From assembly GCA_026705765.1 (NCBI GenBank), contig JAPPAB010000011.1, positions 1 to 64,000 on the forward strand: DNA of 64,000 nucleotides, read 5' to 3'. This document shows positions 8,971 through 16,453 of the stretch, in pieces. The notes below the pieces were generated by a model. The model worked only from the letters and a program-made list of their open reading frames with translations. It did not search any database and was not told the DNA's origin. The first letter of the stretch is position 1. The number at the start of each line of letters is the position of its first letter. This DNA comes from Gemmatimonadota bacterium. Its GTDB lineage: Bacteria > Latescibacterota > UBA2968. The translations under genes and the position numbers were made by a program.

Positions 8971-10527
8971 TCATTCCCGCGAAGAAAAATAGAGAATCGG
9001 CATTTTCTTGCTGGTATATGCTTGCATCAATCTTTTTTTAAGCGCTCTTTCCCGCTCAAAGTTGGCGATGTGATAGGCAATCTGCGGCCGCGTCCACTGC
9101 CATAGACTATCCTTGTCGGGATTGTTATCGCGTTTCTCGTTCCACCACTGCTCGGTCCACCCCGTCACACTATAGCTATAAGCCCCGATGAATTGCACTG
9201 TAACGGACCATATCAACAAAACACCAAACAGCACCCGCATTCGACCGTCGGCAACAACCCGCTCAATAACCGGAATCATCAACAGCGCAAAAAACGGAGC
9301 CGTATCCACAATAGACCGATAGCCATAGGTCGAGCCGCCCCACCAGTCGTACCACTTAGACGCCAGCAGGATCAGCAGCACAGTCGCCACTTGCAGGGGA
9401 ATCAAAGGACGGTACCGCGGATCTCTCCACGCTATCACCGCGCCGACAAAGCCGAACAACAACACTGGCGAAAAGAAAATCAGCCCACGCGATGGACTGA
9501 TAAAAAGCCCCGGCAGGCTTTCCCATATAGCGCTCTGCCAAAGATTGTCAGATCCCGTGGTCGCAAGCGCGATATTTTTTGACGTGACGGTCTGCCCAAA
9601 CTCGAGAATATTACCAAAGTAGTAGCCATTGTACGCGGCAAGCATGACGGCGAAAGGCATCCCCCCGAGCACAAAGGCAACGAACCCGCGGCGATTCACC
9701 CACAACAAATATGCCCCCACGCAAACAACCACCACAGCACTCGTCGGACGGCACAAAACCGCCAGGCCGAGGGCGGCACCACAATAAACCGCATAATACT
9801 TTCGTTCTGGAATACCCAATAAAAAATAGGCACCAAGACTCAAAAAAAACGCATTCGACGGATGCTGCCAGAGCGCTTGACTGCTGATGGGCCACGCGCA
9901 ACTCCCCAGCCCAAATGCCAGAGCCACCAGAAACGCTGGTATGGGCGCGACAAAATAGCGCGCCGAGAAAAAAATGAGCAACGTCGCGAGCGCAATCAGC
10001 AAAGAAGCTGTCAGGGCACCGCCGTGCCACCACCAGTACCGATCGGACTCAATATCGACAAAAAGATCGAGAACCACATATACCGGCAACCCAACAATTG
10101 CCGATCCAACACCAAAGGCATTGACATACACATCGGGCCGCGTGGTTTGGGCGAGATAGTAGTGCCCCCTGGCCTTCAGGTATCCCTTTTCATACAGGTC
10201 ATTGACCTCTTGAGCCCAGGCGCTGACGGCGACGCTAAGCGGTTTCTCGCCCGGCTGTTCCAATTCCCAGAAGAAAGCACCCGGTGCATCTGGTGGGCCG
10301 AGCGAAAAGGCGTGTCGCTTTAGCAGATTCAGGCTGAGCAGCATATTGCCTTCCTGATCCCCACCGGGGAGAAAATCGCCATTGCTCACGTACGCACCGA
10401 AGCACCCGACAAACAGAAGAACGGGCAGAAAGTATTTCGACAAAGCCACTCTGCCCCCAGCCCGCGCGGTCGTCATTGCGTCTGGTCTTTCGCGGCGCGT
10501 CCTTCTCGTCTTCCTTCTTTTTGCCAT
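8971..10527 (-). CDS. GT-C type polytopic membrane glycosyltransferase (GT39-like)
   Basis: 518 residues with about ten transmembrane segments after a basic N-terminus (MAKRRKTRRTRR). The first periplasmic loop has NGDFLPGGDQEGN, where GT-C enzymes usually carry catalytic acids; later come SQALWQHPSNAFFLSLGAY and LAVLCRPTSA, seen in PMT/ArnT-like proteins. Probable function: transfer of a sugar from a polyprenyl-phosphate donor on the outer face of the inner membrane. A strong Shine-Dalgarno (AGGAG) lies 5 bases before the ATG. It follows the GT22-like gene by 15 bases and shares its first 12 residues, although the rest of the proteins differ. Confidence 0.7.
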   Translation of the reverse strand: MAKRRKTRRTRRERPDAMTTARAGGRVALSKYFLPVLLFVGCFGAYVSNGDFLPGGDQEGNMLLSLNLLKRHAFSLGPPDAPGAFFWELEQPGEKPLSVAVSAWAQEVNDLYEKGYLKARGHYYLAQTTRPDVYVNAFGVGSAIVGLPVYVVLDLFVDIESDRYWWWHGGALTASLLIALATLLIFFSARYFVAPIPAFLVALAFGLGSCAWPISSQALWQHPSNAFFLSLGAYFLLGIPERKYYAVYCGAALGLAVLCRPTSAVVVVCVGAYLLWVNRRGFVAFVLGGMPFAVMLAAYNGYYFGNILEFGQTVTSKNIALATTGSDNLWQSAIWESLPGLFISPSRGLIFFSPVLLFGFVGAVIAWRDPRYRPLIPLQVATVLLILLASKWYDWWGGSTYGYRSIVDTAPFFALLMIPVIERVVADGRMRVLFGVLLIWSVTVQFIGAYSYSVTGWTEQWWNEKRDNNPDKDSLWQWTRPQIAYHIANFERERALKKRLMQAYTSKKMPILYFSSRE

Positions 10528-10542
10528 TTCATCTCCTACAAA

Positions 10543-12198
10543 TCACCTGCTCTCATTCACAAAGCGGATACCGCTATTGTCCGGGGGTTCTGGCGCATGG
10601 GGATTGATGCGCGCCATAATCTGATCCAAACCACCGACAACAATCGGATTGTACCCCGCCCATTGGCGGACCGGCGCATCATTCTCATCGCGGCACCAGA
10701 TCTGGACAGTGCCAAATTGCTTCTCCACCGCATAGCCGGGAATGGCGAGATCGGCATTATCCGACACAATATGGCTGACCGATGCCCTGACCGTCTCCAT
10801 ATCCTTATTTATAATGCGCCCTGAAAACACATCGTAAAACGGAATCTCCCGGTGCAAATAATAGTAACCGGGCAGACTGTAATACGGTCGGTCAACCTGC
10901 CACACCCCCAGAACACCGGGCGCGCGGGCGAGGTAGCGAAACGCGGCAAAAATCGGATCCTGACCGCGGACAAACCCAACCTTCCCCGTCTCTTTGGAAT
11001 AAGCGCGATAAACCTGATCCTGGGACGGCAGCGCATTCAGAACCCCACCTATCGAAACCGCCGCGAACAAAACACCCACCACTCCCCAAACGCGCGCATC
11101 CCCGCGTACCGCAAATCGCACCACCACATCTGCACCAATCAAAAGCCACAGCGGAACAACCGCAAAAACGAACCGGTACTCCTTGTGTGCCTGCACAGAA
11201 TGAACCAGCACCACCAGAGCCACCATCGCCAGCAAAAACCCATAGCGCCGCAAATCCCGCAGTGCGACAACCACACACAGCGCACCCAACCCCACACTCG
11301 CCAGCAAAAGCCACCACAAAAACTGGTATCCCGAGGACTCGCCAGCGCGCCCCTGGTCAACCATGAGATTGAAACGGATATTCGTAATATAGGAATGAAA
11401 CAAACCGCCATCCCACGTCATCGCATCGAACGCCCCCACCGCCAGCAGAAACACACCTGCAGCAATTGCGAGATAAACCTTCTTCTCCGTCCTCAAAAAA
11501 AACACACCCAAAAGCAACAACGCAATCGGCGCGTACTGCAACCGCACCGCCGCAGCCAGCACCGCTATGAGCGCCACCAGCCAGACCGTCCCCACCCTGT
11601 GTACCGACGACCGCACACACAGCACCAGCAACACCATCAACAGCGCAGCAGCCACAAACTCCGTCATCGGCTTGTGGGCAAACCCCGCCAACTCATACCA
11701 GAACGCGCCAGCCAATAGCGCGACCCGCGCCGATGACTCCCCAAAATGCCGCCGCGCAAAAAAATACATCCCCACCGGAATCAGCAGGGAAACCGCACAA
11801 AACATCAGCTTGACACCGCCCACATACCAGAACGGCTCACCAAGCCCCACCAGATCAAACCCCTTCAACACCCCGGCAACCATACCGGGCACCAGCCATG
11901 CACGCGCCCCGTAAAAAAACTCCCAATAAGTAACCCCACTGCCAAAAACCAGACGATGCGCTGGCTCCAAATACTGCATCACCTCGTCCGGGTGCAGAAC
12001 AAAATCGCCACACAGCGCAATCGCCGCACGCACCGCGAATGCCAAAACAAGCACCGGCAACAAAAACTTCCACGGACGCTCATCGGGCGACTGCAAATGC
12101 AACAAACGATCCACCAAAGAAACTGGCGACCGCTGCCGATCCCCGCGTGGATCGCGGCGGCGCGTCCTCCTTGTCTTCCTTCTTTTTGCCATTTTCAT
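10543..12198 (-). CDS. GT22-like (ALG9/PIG-B type) membrane mannosyltransferase, paralogue
   Basis: 551 residues, about ten membrane segments. The first loop has LHPDEVMQYLEPAHRLVFG, an excellent match to the HPDE motif of GT22 mannosyltransferases, best known from eukaryotic N-glycan and GPI-anchor assembly. The N-terminus (MKMAKRRKTRRTRRRD) is strongly basic and shared with the next gene. It is a paralogue of the 700-2376 gene, with shared blocks such as FFARxHFGESSARVALLAGAFW and the periplasmic PGYYYLHREIPFYD. Two ATGs (residues 1 and 3) are possible starts. Probably co-transcribed with 8971-10527. Acceptor and donor unknown. Confidence 0.78.
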   Translation of the reverse strand: MKMAKRRKTRRTRRRDPRGDRQRSPVSLVDRLLHLQSPDERPWKFLLPVLVLAFAVRAAIALCGDFVLHPDEVMQYLEPAHRLVFGSGVTYWEFFYGARAWLVPGMVAGVLKGFDLVGLGEPFWYVGGVKLMFCAVSLLIPVGMYFFARRHFGESSARVALLAGAFWYELAGFAHKPMTEFVAAALLMVLLVLCVRSSVHRVGTVWLVALIAVLAAAVRLQYAPIALLLLGVFFLRTEKKVYLAIAAGVFLLAVGAFDAMTWDGGLFHSYITNIRFNLMVDQGRAGESSGYQFLWWLLLASVGLGALCVVVALRDLRRYGFLLAMVALVVLVHSVQAHKEYRFVFAVVPLWLLIGADVVVRFAVRGDARVWGVVGVLFAAVSIGGVLNALPSQDQVYRAYSKETGKVGFVRGQDPIFAAFRYLARAPGVLGVWQVDRPYYSLPGYYYLHREIPFYDVFSGRIINKDMETVRASVSHIVSDNADLAIPGYAVEKQFGTVQIWCRDENDAPVRQWAGYNPIVVGGLDQIMARINPHAPEPPDNSGIRFVNESR

Positions 12199-12224
12199 TC
12201 TCAGTTCTTTTTTTACCGCGATAA

Positions 12225-12266
12225 AAAAACACGGGGACCGTCCCCTACAACGGCATACCGCGATGA
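12225..12266. repeat. Short dispersed palindromic repeat (GGGGACCGTCCCC type)
   Basis: The sequence around GGGGACCGTCCCCTACAA followed by CAT and CCGCGATGACA recurs in altered order at about 20680-20757 upstream of the TPR gene. Related GGGGC/GCCCC hairpins lie at about 46120-46140 and 55870-55890. It seems to be a small dispersed intergenic element rather than a gene. Confidence 0.45.
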
Positions 12267-12315
12267 CATCTTAAAGGCAAAAACAATCAGAATGAACAGA
12301 AAGGGCAATTTTGTC

Positions 12316-12346
12316 TTGACAACGATTGATGATTTATAAATAGTAT
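12316..12346 (+). promoter_or_regulatory. Probable sigma70-type promoter of the small dockerin/LRR gene
   Basis: TTGACA (12316-12321) is followed after 17-19 bases by an AT-rich segment containing AATAGT/TAGTAT. The leader to the ATG is about 120 bases and contains a TTGCC...GGGCAA inverted repeat near 12418-12443. Confidence 0.45.
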
Positions 12347-12472
12347 CTATAGATACAATGGCGTCTAAATGGAGAAAGGGCGCGTATTGGACAAACAACA
12401 CGCGACCTCTAATCGCAATTTGCCTGAGAGCGGTCATCGGGCAAGGCGCAAAACAAAGTGAGGATATATTAT

Positions 12473-13330
12473 ATGTATAAGAACTTAACAATTGTCGGAC
12501 TCATTGGACTCTTTTTCGCGGGTCCAGTCTCTGCTAATTCTCATACAGATCCCGACTTTAACGACGATGGGATCGTCAATTCATCAGACTATGCGCTGTT
12601 TTTGTCTCATTGGGGGGAGCAAACAGATGACCCAAATTGGGATGCGAAGTTCGATTTGAACAGTGATGGGATCATCAACTCAACGGACTACGCGCTCTTC
12701 CTTGCCAATTGGGGCAAAACATTTCCAGTCACGCCCCAGAACGCGCGCGATGTACTGGTGGCACTTTATAATGCAACGGGTGGAACCAATTGGACGACTA
12801 AAACCAATTGGCTCAGTAACAACGACATCTCCACATGGCATGGCGTCAGCGTTTCCAACGGGAAGGTTACGGGCCTGGATCTCAGTCTGAATAATCTGAT
12901 GGGGACGATTCCCGCGGCATTGGGCAACTTGAACAACCTGGAGAACTTGAATCTTACAGGTAATCAGTTAAACGGTGCGATTCCCACGGCATTGGGCAAC
13001 TTGAACAACCTGGAGAACCTGAATCTTAGCTTCAATCAGCTAAGTGGCGAAATTCCAGCAACACTGGGCAACCTCTCCAATCTCGAAGTCATGTGGCTTG
13101 TCAGCAATCAGTTAAGCGGTGCGCTTCCAGCAACACTGGGCAACCTCTCCAATCTCGAAGTCGTGATTTTAAACATTAATCAGTTAAGTGGTGAGCTTCC
13201 CCAGAGCCTGACCAGACTGACAAACCTGATGACTTTTTCCTTTGGGAACAACAGGGGCCTGTGTGCGCCATCTGGTATTCAGACATGGCTACAGGGCATT
13301 GCAGACGCCGCTGGCCCGAATTGTGAATAG
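12473..13330 (+). CDS. Secreted dockerin-type/leucine-rich-repeat protein
   Basis: 285 residues. The signal peptide MYKNLTIVGLIGLFFAGPVSANS is followed by two EF-hand/dockerin-like repeats, DFNDDGIVNSSDYALFLSHW and DLNSDGIINSTDYALFLANW, each with the Dx(N/D)xDG calcium-loop pattern. An LRR N-cap (NWTTKTNWLSNNDISTWHGV) comes next, then about five 24-residue plant-type LRRs (LGNLxNLExLxLxxNQLxGxIP), and a C-cap GLCAPSGIQTWLQGIADA with a terminal Cys. An upstream GTG is in frame, but GTGAGGA acts as ribosome-binding site for the chosen ATG. Probably a surface or secreted binding protein; ligand unknown. The larger paralogue at 57277-59634 shares the cap. Confidence 0.85.
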   Translation: MYKNLTIVGLIGLFFAGPVSANSHTDPDFNDDGIVNSSDYALFLSHWGEQTDDPNWDAKFDLNSDGIINSTDYALFLANWGKTFPVTPQNARDVLVALYNATGGTNWTTKTNWLSNNDISTWHGVSVSNGKVTGLDLSLNNLMGTIPAALGNLNNLENLNLTGNQLNGAIPTALGNLNNLENLNLSFNQLSGEIPATLGNLSNLEVMWLVSNQLSGALPATLGNLSNLEVVILNINQLSGELPQSLTRLTNLMTFSFGNNRGLCAPSGIQTWLQGIADAAGPNCE

Positions 13331-13338
13331 AAAACGCA

Positions 13339-13362
13339 CGGGACGGCACAGAGACCGTCCCG
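13339..13362. terminator. Hairpin between convergent genes
   Basis: CGGGACGG and CCGTCCCG (13339-13346, 13355-13362) form an 8-bp stem with an 8-base loop, between the stops of the LRR gene and the BFN gene. There is no long T run, so it is a weak or structure-only terminator. Confidence 0.55.
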
Positions 13363-13383
13363 CACAATATTATTATAACGCAA

Positions 13384-13989
13384 TCACTTCTCAATACTGT
13401 GTTCAAGCCTGCCGATCTCGTCGCGCAGCCTGGCGGCTTCTTCGTACTCTTCCAGCGCGACCGCCTCTTGCAAACGCGCCTTGAGCGCATCCACCTGTTG
13501 CGTCACCCCCTCTTCGGCGGGTTCATCCTCTGTGGCAGACCTCACAAAAGCCGCAATATTCTCACCGTCTTCCATGGGCACATCTTGCGCCTCAACCGAC
13601 AGCCCCGCCTCTGCAATCACCTGATCCGCCACAAAAACCGGGGCATCGACGCGCAGCGCCAGTGCCAGCGCATCGCTCGGGCGCGAATCAATAACAATCG
13701 ACTCCCCATCGCGCACAATTGTAATCTCGGCAAAAAACGTCTCGTCCCTCAGCGCACTGACCACCACCTGCTCAACGCGTACATCGAACCCCTCCATAAT
13801 CGCACACAACAAATCGTACGCAATGGGACGCGGCGGCGGCTCATCGTGAAGCACCAGAGAAATCGCAACCGCCTCAAAATTGCCAATCGCAATCGGCAAA
13901 AAAACCGTCTGGTCCTTATCCTTTAACCAGACCAGCGGATGACTGCTATTGGGTTCGAGCTGCACGGCAATCACTTCCATTTCTGTCAT
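13384..13989 (-). CDS. BFN-domain (bifunctional nuclease-like, DUF151) protein with C-terminal UVR motif
   Basis: 201 residues. The first ~135 residues match the BFN/DUF151 family: MTEMEVIAVQLE, VFLPIAIGNFEAVAIS, IVIDSRPSDALALALR. A Glu-rich linker leads to a UVR motif (LKARLQEAVALEEYEEAARLRDEI), a helical hairpin used in UvrB-UvrC contact and other partner binding. Some BFN proteins show RNase/DNase activity; the role in this organism is unknown. The frame is open 32 codons upstream, but GGAAGGAA lies 8 bases before the ATG chosen here. Confidence 0.88.
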   Translation of the reverse strand: MTEMEVIAVQLEPNSSHPLVWLKDKDQTVFLPIAIGNFEAVAISLVLHDEPPPRPIAYDLLCAIMEGFDVRVEQVVVSALRDETFFAEITIVRDGESIVIDSRPSDALALALRVDAPVFVADQVIAEAGLSVEAQDVPMEDGENIAAFVRSATEDEPAEEGVTQQVDALKARLQEAVALEEYEEAARLRDEIGRLEHSIEK

Positions 13990-14002
13990 GCGAGAGTTCC
14001 TT

Positions 14003-14140
14003 CCGGTAAAGCAACCACAGATGAACACAGATAAACACGGATAAAAGGCTAAAACAATATAGAAGGATACAAAGACAAAAAGCAAGCGGAATCAGGATGT
14101 ACAGGATGGAAGGATGAACAGGATGAAAATCAAAACCACA
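14003..14140. repeat. Intergenic dispersed repeats (GATGAACACAGATAAACACG and ACAGGATGrAAGGATGA types)
   Basis: The gap between the BFN gene and the FGE gene (about 300 bases) holds no gene. It contains a tandem-like CACAGATGAACACAGATAAA tract (about 14011-14045) and a GTACAGGATGGAAGGATGAA tract (about 14098-14130). The second type is repeated at 38327-38365 after hisC. Confidence 0.6.
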
Positions 14141-14165
14141 AACAAAACCATAGCCACCCTTCACC

Positions 14166-14206
14166 GTGAACTGGTCTGAGAAACGACCAGTTGTACCCCG
14201 TTCCCT
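14166..14206. repeat. Dispersed hairpin repeat AACTGGTC-N8-GACCAGTT
   Basis: Arms 14169-14176 and 14185-14192, followed by TTGTACCCCGTTCC. Almost the same ~38-base unit occurs at 39812-39850, with a compensatory change in the arms (GGTC/GACC to GGCC/GGCC). A shorter relative follows hisC (38300-38323). Confidence 0.7.
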
Positions 14207-14293
14207 ACTTCTCCCTTCTCTTGACAGCCTGCGCGTCGCATTGTATCATTTTAAAGAAGCATTCACGCAACCCATAACCTCAGGAGAATCCCT

Positions 14294-15235
14294 ATGTCCT
14301 CCCCCTGCTGCGGTGCGAGCAGACCTGCCTCATCCAAAAAAAGAAAAACGCGCAAACAAAAAAACAGGCGCAGAAGTGATACAACCCTCAAAAACATGGT
14401 CCGCCTATCGGGCGGCACCTTTCTCATGGGCACAGACAGCACCGAAGGCTTTGCAGAAGACGGCGAAGGACCCGTGCGCGAAGTCACAGTCGATCCCTTT
14501 TACCTCGACTTGTGCGCCGTCACCAACACCGACTTTGCCAAATTCGTCCGCGCAACCGCGTACAAAACCGAAGCCGAACGCTTTGGCTGGTCCTTTGTCT
14601 TCCACCTCTTTGTCCCCCCCAGCACGGCCTCGCACATCTCGCAAACCGTCGTCGATACCCCCTGGTGGTTTGCTGTTGACGGCGCCTGCTGGCACCGCCC
14701 CGAAGGACCCGGCACAAACATCAACAACCGCTGGAACCACCCCGCGATCCACATCTCGTGGAACGACGCCGTTGCCTATTGCAACTGGGCCGGCAAACGC
14801 CTGCCCACAGAAGCCGAATGGGAATTTGCCGCACGGGGCGGCTTAAACAGCATGCGCTATCCCTGGGGAGACGACCTCGAACCCAACGGCAAACACATGT
14901 GCAACATCTGGCAGGGCACATTCCCCGAACAAAACACCCGCGCAGACGGGTACATCGGCACCGCACCCGTCACCTCCTTCCCCCCCAACAACTACGGCAT
15001 CTACAACATCTCGGGCAACGTCTGGGAATGGTGCAGCGACTGGTTCAGCCCCACCTTCCACCTCAAAAGCGACGCAAAAAACCCCACGGGACCCCACATC
15101 GGACAGGCGAAAAGCATGCGCGGCGGCTCCTACCTTTGCCACGACTCCTACTGCAACCGATACCGCGTGGCAGCACGCAGCGCAAACACCCCGGACAGTT
15201 CCACCGGGAATTTGGGGTTTCGGTGTGCGAGGTGA
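14294..15235 (+). CDS. Formylglycine-generating enzyme (sulfatase-maturating, SUMF1/FGE family)
   Basis: 313 residues. The FGE-sulfatase domain spans about residues 35-313: MVRLSGGTFLMGTDS, CAVTNTDFAKFV, PTEAEWEFAARGG, YPWGDD, NVWEWCSDW. The active-site segment GGSYLCHDSYCNRYRVAARS carries both cysteines (about C282 and C287) with the spacing of the two catalytic cysteines of human FGE, and SANTPDSSTGNLGFRCA matches too. So this is a true aerobic FGE that would convert a Cys in the CxPxR motif of type I sulfatases to formylglycine, not just a fold relative. A basic, Cys-containing N-terminus (MSSPCCGASRPASSKKRK) precedes the domain; no clear signal peptide. AGGAG precedes the ATG. No sulfatase lies in this window. 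Confidence 0.92.
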   Translation: MSSPCCGASRPASSKKRKTRKQKNRRRSDTTLKNMVRLSGGTFLMGTDSTEGFAEDGEGPVREVTVDPFYLDLCAVTNTDFAKFVRATAYKTEAERFGWSFVFHLFVPPSTASHISQTVVDTPWWFAVDGACWHRPEGPGTNINNRWNHPAIHISWNDAVAYCNWAGKRLPTEAEWEFAARGGLNSMRYPWGDDLEPNGKHMCNIWQGTFPEQNTRADGYIGTAPVTSFPPNNYGIYNISGNVWEWCSDWFSPTFHLKSDAKNPTGPHIGQAKSMRGGSYLCHDSYCNRYRVAARSANTPDSSTGNLGFRCAR

Positions 15236-15238
15236 GGC

Positions 15239-15280
15239 GCGAATAGACGAATCAGCGAATAGACGAATCAGCGAATAGAC
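15239..15280. repeat. Tandem GAATAGACGAATCAGC repeat
   Basis: Three units of GAATAGACGAATCAGC (the last incomplete) follow the FGE stop. The reverse complement, TCTATTCGTTGATTCG with tandem units, is found at about 39850-39893 upstream of hisB. A dispersed low-complexity intergenic element. Confidence 0.65.
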
Positions 15281-15282
15281 AA

Positions 15283-15318
15283 AAAAAACGGAAGACGCGA
15301 GAATGTCTTCCGTTTTTT
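15283..15318. terminator. Bidirectional rho-independent terminator
   Basis: 14-bp stem (15283-15296 and 15305-15318) with an 8-base loop, A run on one side and T run on the other. It lies between the convergent FGE and rplI genes and serves both. Confidence 0.92.
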
Positions 15319-15339
15319 TCACACTTCCTACTTCACACT

Positions 15340-15783
15340 TCATTCTCTAACAACCCACACCTTCACAGACACCACAATCCCTGCATAAAGCCGAATGGGC
15401 ACATCATAGACGCCCAGAGCGCGAATCGGCTCTTCGAGTTCTATATCTCGGCGATCAATATCAAACCCCAGGTCACTGAGCGCATCTGCAATTTGCTGTG
15501 CAGTCACCGACCCAAAAATGCGATCCTCTTCGCCTGCCCTGACCGCCACATTGCACGAAACCTCTTTCAGAGCCTCTGCCAGAGACTCGGCATCGCGCGT
15601 TTCGCGAACCTGTTGGGCCTCGCGTTGTTGGCGCACCTTCTCGTACACCGCCATATTGCGCTCATTTGCAATCAACGCCACCGAGCGCGGCAGCAAAAAA
15701 TTTCGCGCGTACCCATCCTTCACCTCAACCACATCGCCAGCATTGCCCAGCGCATCCACATCTGCTGTAAGAATAATTTTCAT
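15340..15783 (-). CDS. rplI: 50S ribosomal protein bL9
   Basis: 147 residues, full length. MKIILTADVDALGNAGDVVEVKDGYARNFLLPR is the N-terminal rRNA-binding domain; the central helix and a C-terminal domain (DRIFGSVTAQQIADALSDLG) follow. Last gene of the ispE-to-rplI operon, 14 bases after rpsR and just before a bidirectional terminator. The rpsF-rpsR-rplI order is the usual bacterial one. Confidence 0.97.
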   Translation of the reverse strand: MKIILTADVDALGNAGDVVEVKDGYARNFLLPRSVALIANERNMAVYEKVRQQREAQQVRETRDAESLAEALKEVSCNVAVRAGEEDRIFGSVTAQQIADALSDLGFDIDRRDIELEEPIRALGVYDVPIRLYAGIVVSVKVWVVRE

Positions 15784-15797
15784 AGTGTATTTCCAAT

Positions 15798-16049
15798 CTA
15801 CCGAATCGAATCATTCACATAAGGCATAAGCGCGAGGAAGCGGGCGTGCTTAATCGCGCGCACCAATGCGCGCTGACCCTTTGCACAGGTACCCGTCATA
15901 CGCCGCGGGACAATTTTCCCGCGCTCAGTCACAAACCGGCGCAACAAACGATCATTCTTATAGTGAACATCCAAACGGTGTTCTTCAAATCGACAGGCCC
16001 TTGAATGACCATCGCAAATATGGCAACCCTTTATTCGTCCTCTATTCAT
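15798..16049 (-). CDS. rpsR: 30S ribosomal protein bS18
   Basis: 83 residues. Begins [21 protein letters not shown], with a CxxC pair and a further Cys, the metal-binding (C+) form of bS18. The core [21 protein letters not shown] is canonical. Its start overlaps the end of rpsF by 8 bases. Binds with bS6 on the 30S platform. Confidence 0.96.
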   Translation of the reverse strand: MNRGRIKGCHICDGHSRACRFEEHRLDVHYKNDRLLRRFVTERGKIVPRRMTGTCAKGQRALVRAIKHARFLALMPYVNDSIR

Positions 16050-16383
16050 CGTCGTCCTCCTCTACTGGAACCTCTTCAGCGTCCTCCTCTTCCTCTTGAG
16101 GAGGAATCTCAGTCTGAAGAATCAGATGCCGCAAAACAGCCTCATCCAAACGGCACGCCCGCTCAACATCTGCAATCGCGCCCGGATCGGCTTGAAAATA
16201 AAAAAACGTATAGTCGCCCTGCTGCCGCTTTTGAATCTCATAAGCGAGCCTGCGCACGCCCCAGCGGTCGATATTGACCACCGTAGCGCCCTGATCGGCG
16301 AGCAGCGACGCATAGTGTTCGACCGTCTCATCCGCATTCTCCTGCGAATCGACAATCAAAGCCATCTCGTAATCTCGTGACAT
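16042..16383 (-). CDS. rpsF: 30S ribosomal protein bS6
   Basis: 113 residues. [41 protein letters not shown] and [12 protein letters not shown] are bS6 landmarks; the C-terminal tail is very acidic ([17 protein letters not shown]), as in several phyla. Followed by rpsR with 8-base overlap and preceded by hppA with a ~70-base gap. Confidence 0.96.
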   Translation of the reverse strand: MSRDYEMALIVDSQENADETVEHYASLLADQGATVVNIDRWGVRRLAYEIQKRQQGDYTFFYFQADPGAIADVERACRLDEAVLRHLILQTEIPPQEEEEDAEEVPVEEDDDE

Positions 16384-16453
16384 AAACTATCCCCCATGGA
16401 CGTGTGGTTCAGAATCATGTGTTCTGAACGGGGTTGGAAAAAAGCGTCAGCAG

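Noticed and set aside
12418-12450. TGCCTGAGAGCGG segment considered as a riboswitch piece
   Set aside because: Only an imperfect TTGCC/GGGCAA hairpin is present and no conserved riboswitch core could be matched.
12213-12491. Minus-strand open frame of 92 codons upstream of the GT22 gene
   Set aside because: It spans the promoter and start of the small dockerin/LRR gene and has no ribosome-binding site or recognisable composition.
15239-15280. Tandem 16-base units considered as a CRISPR array
   Set aside because: Units are directly adjacent with no spacers, and there are no cas genes.
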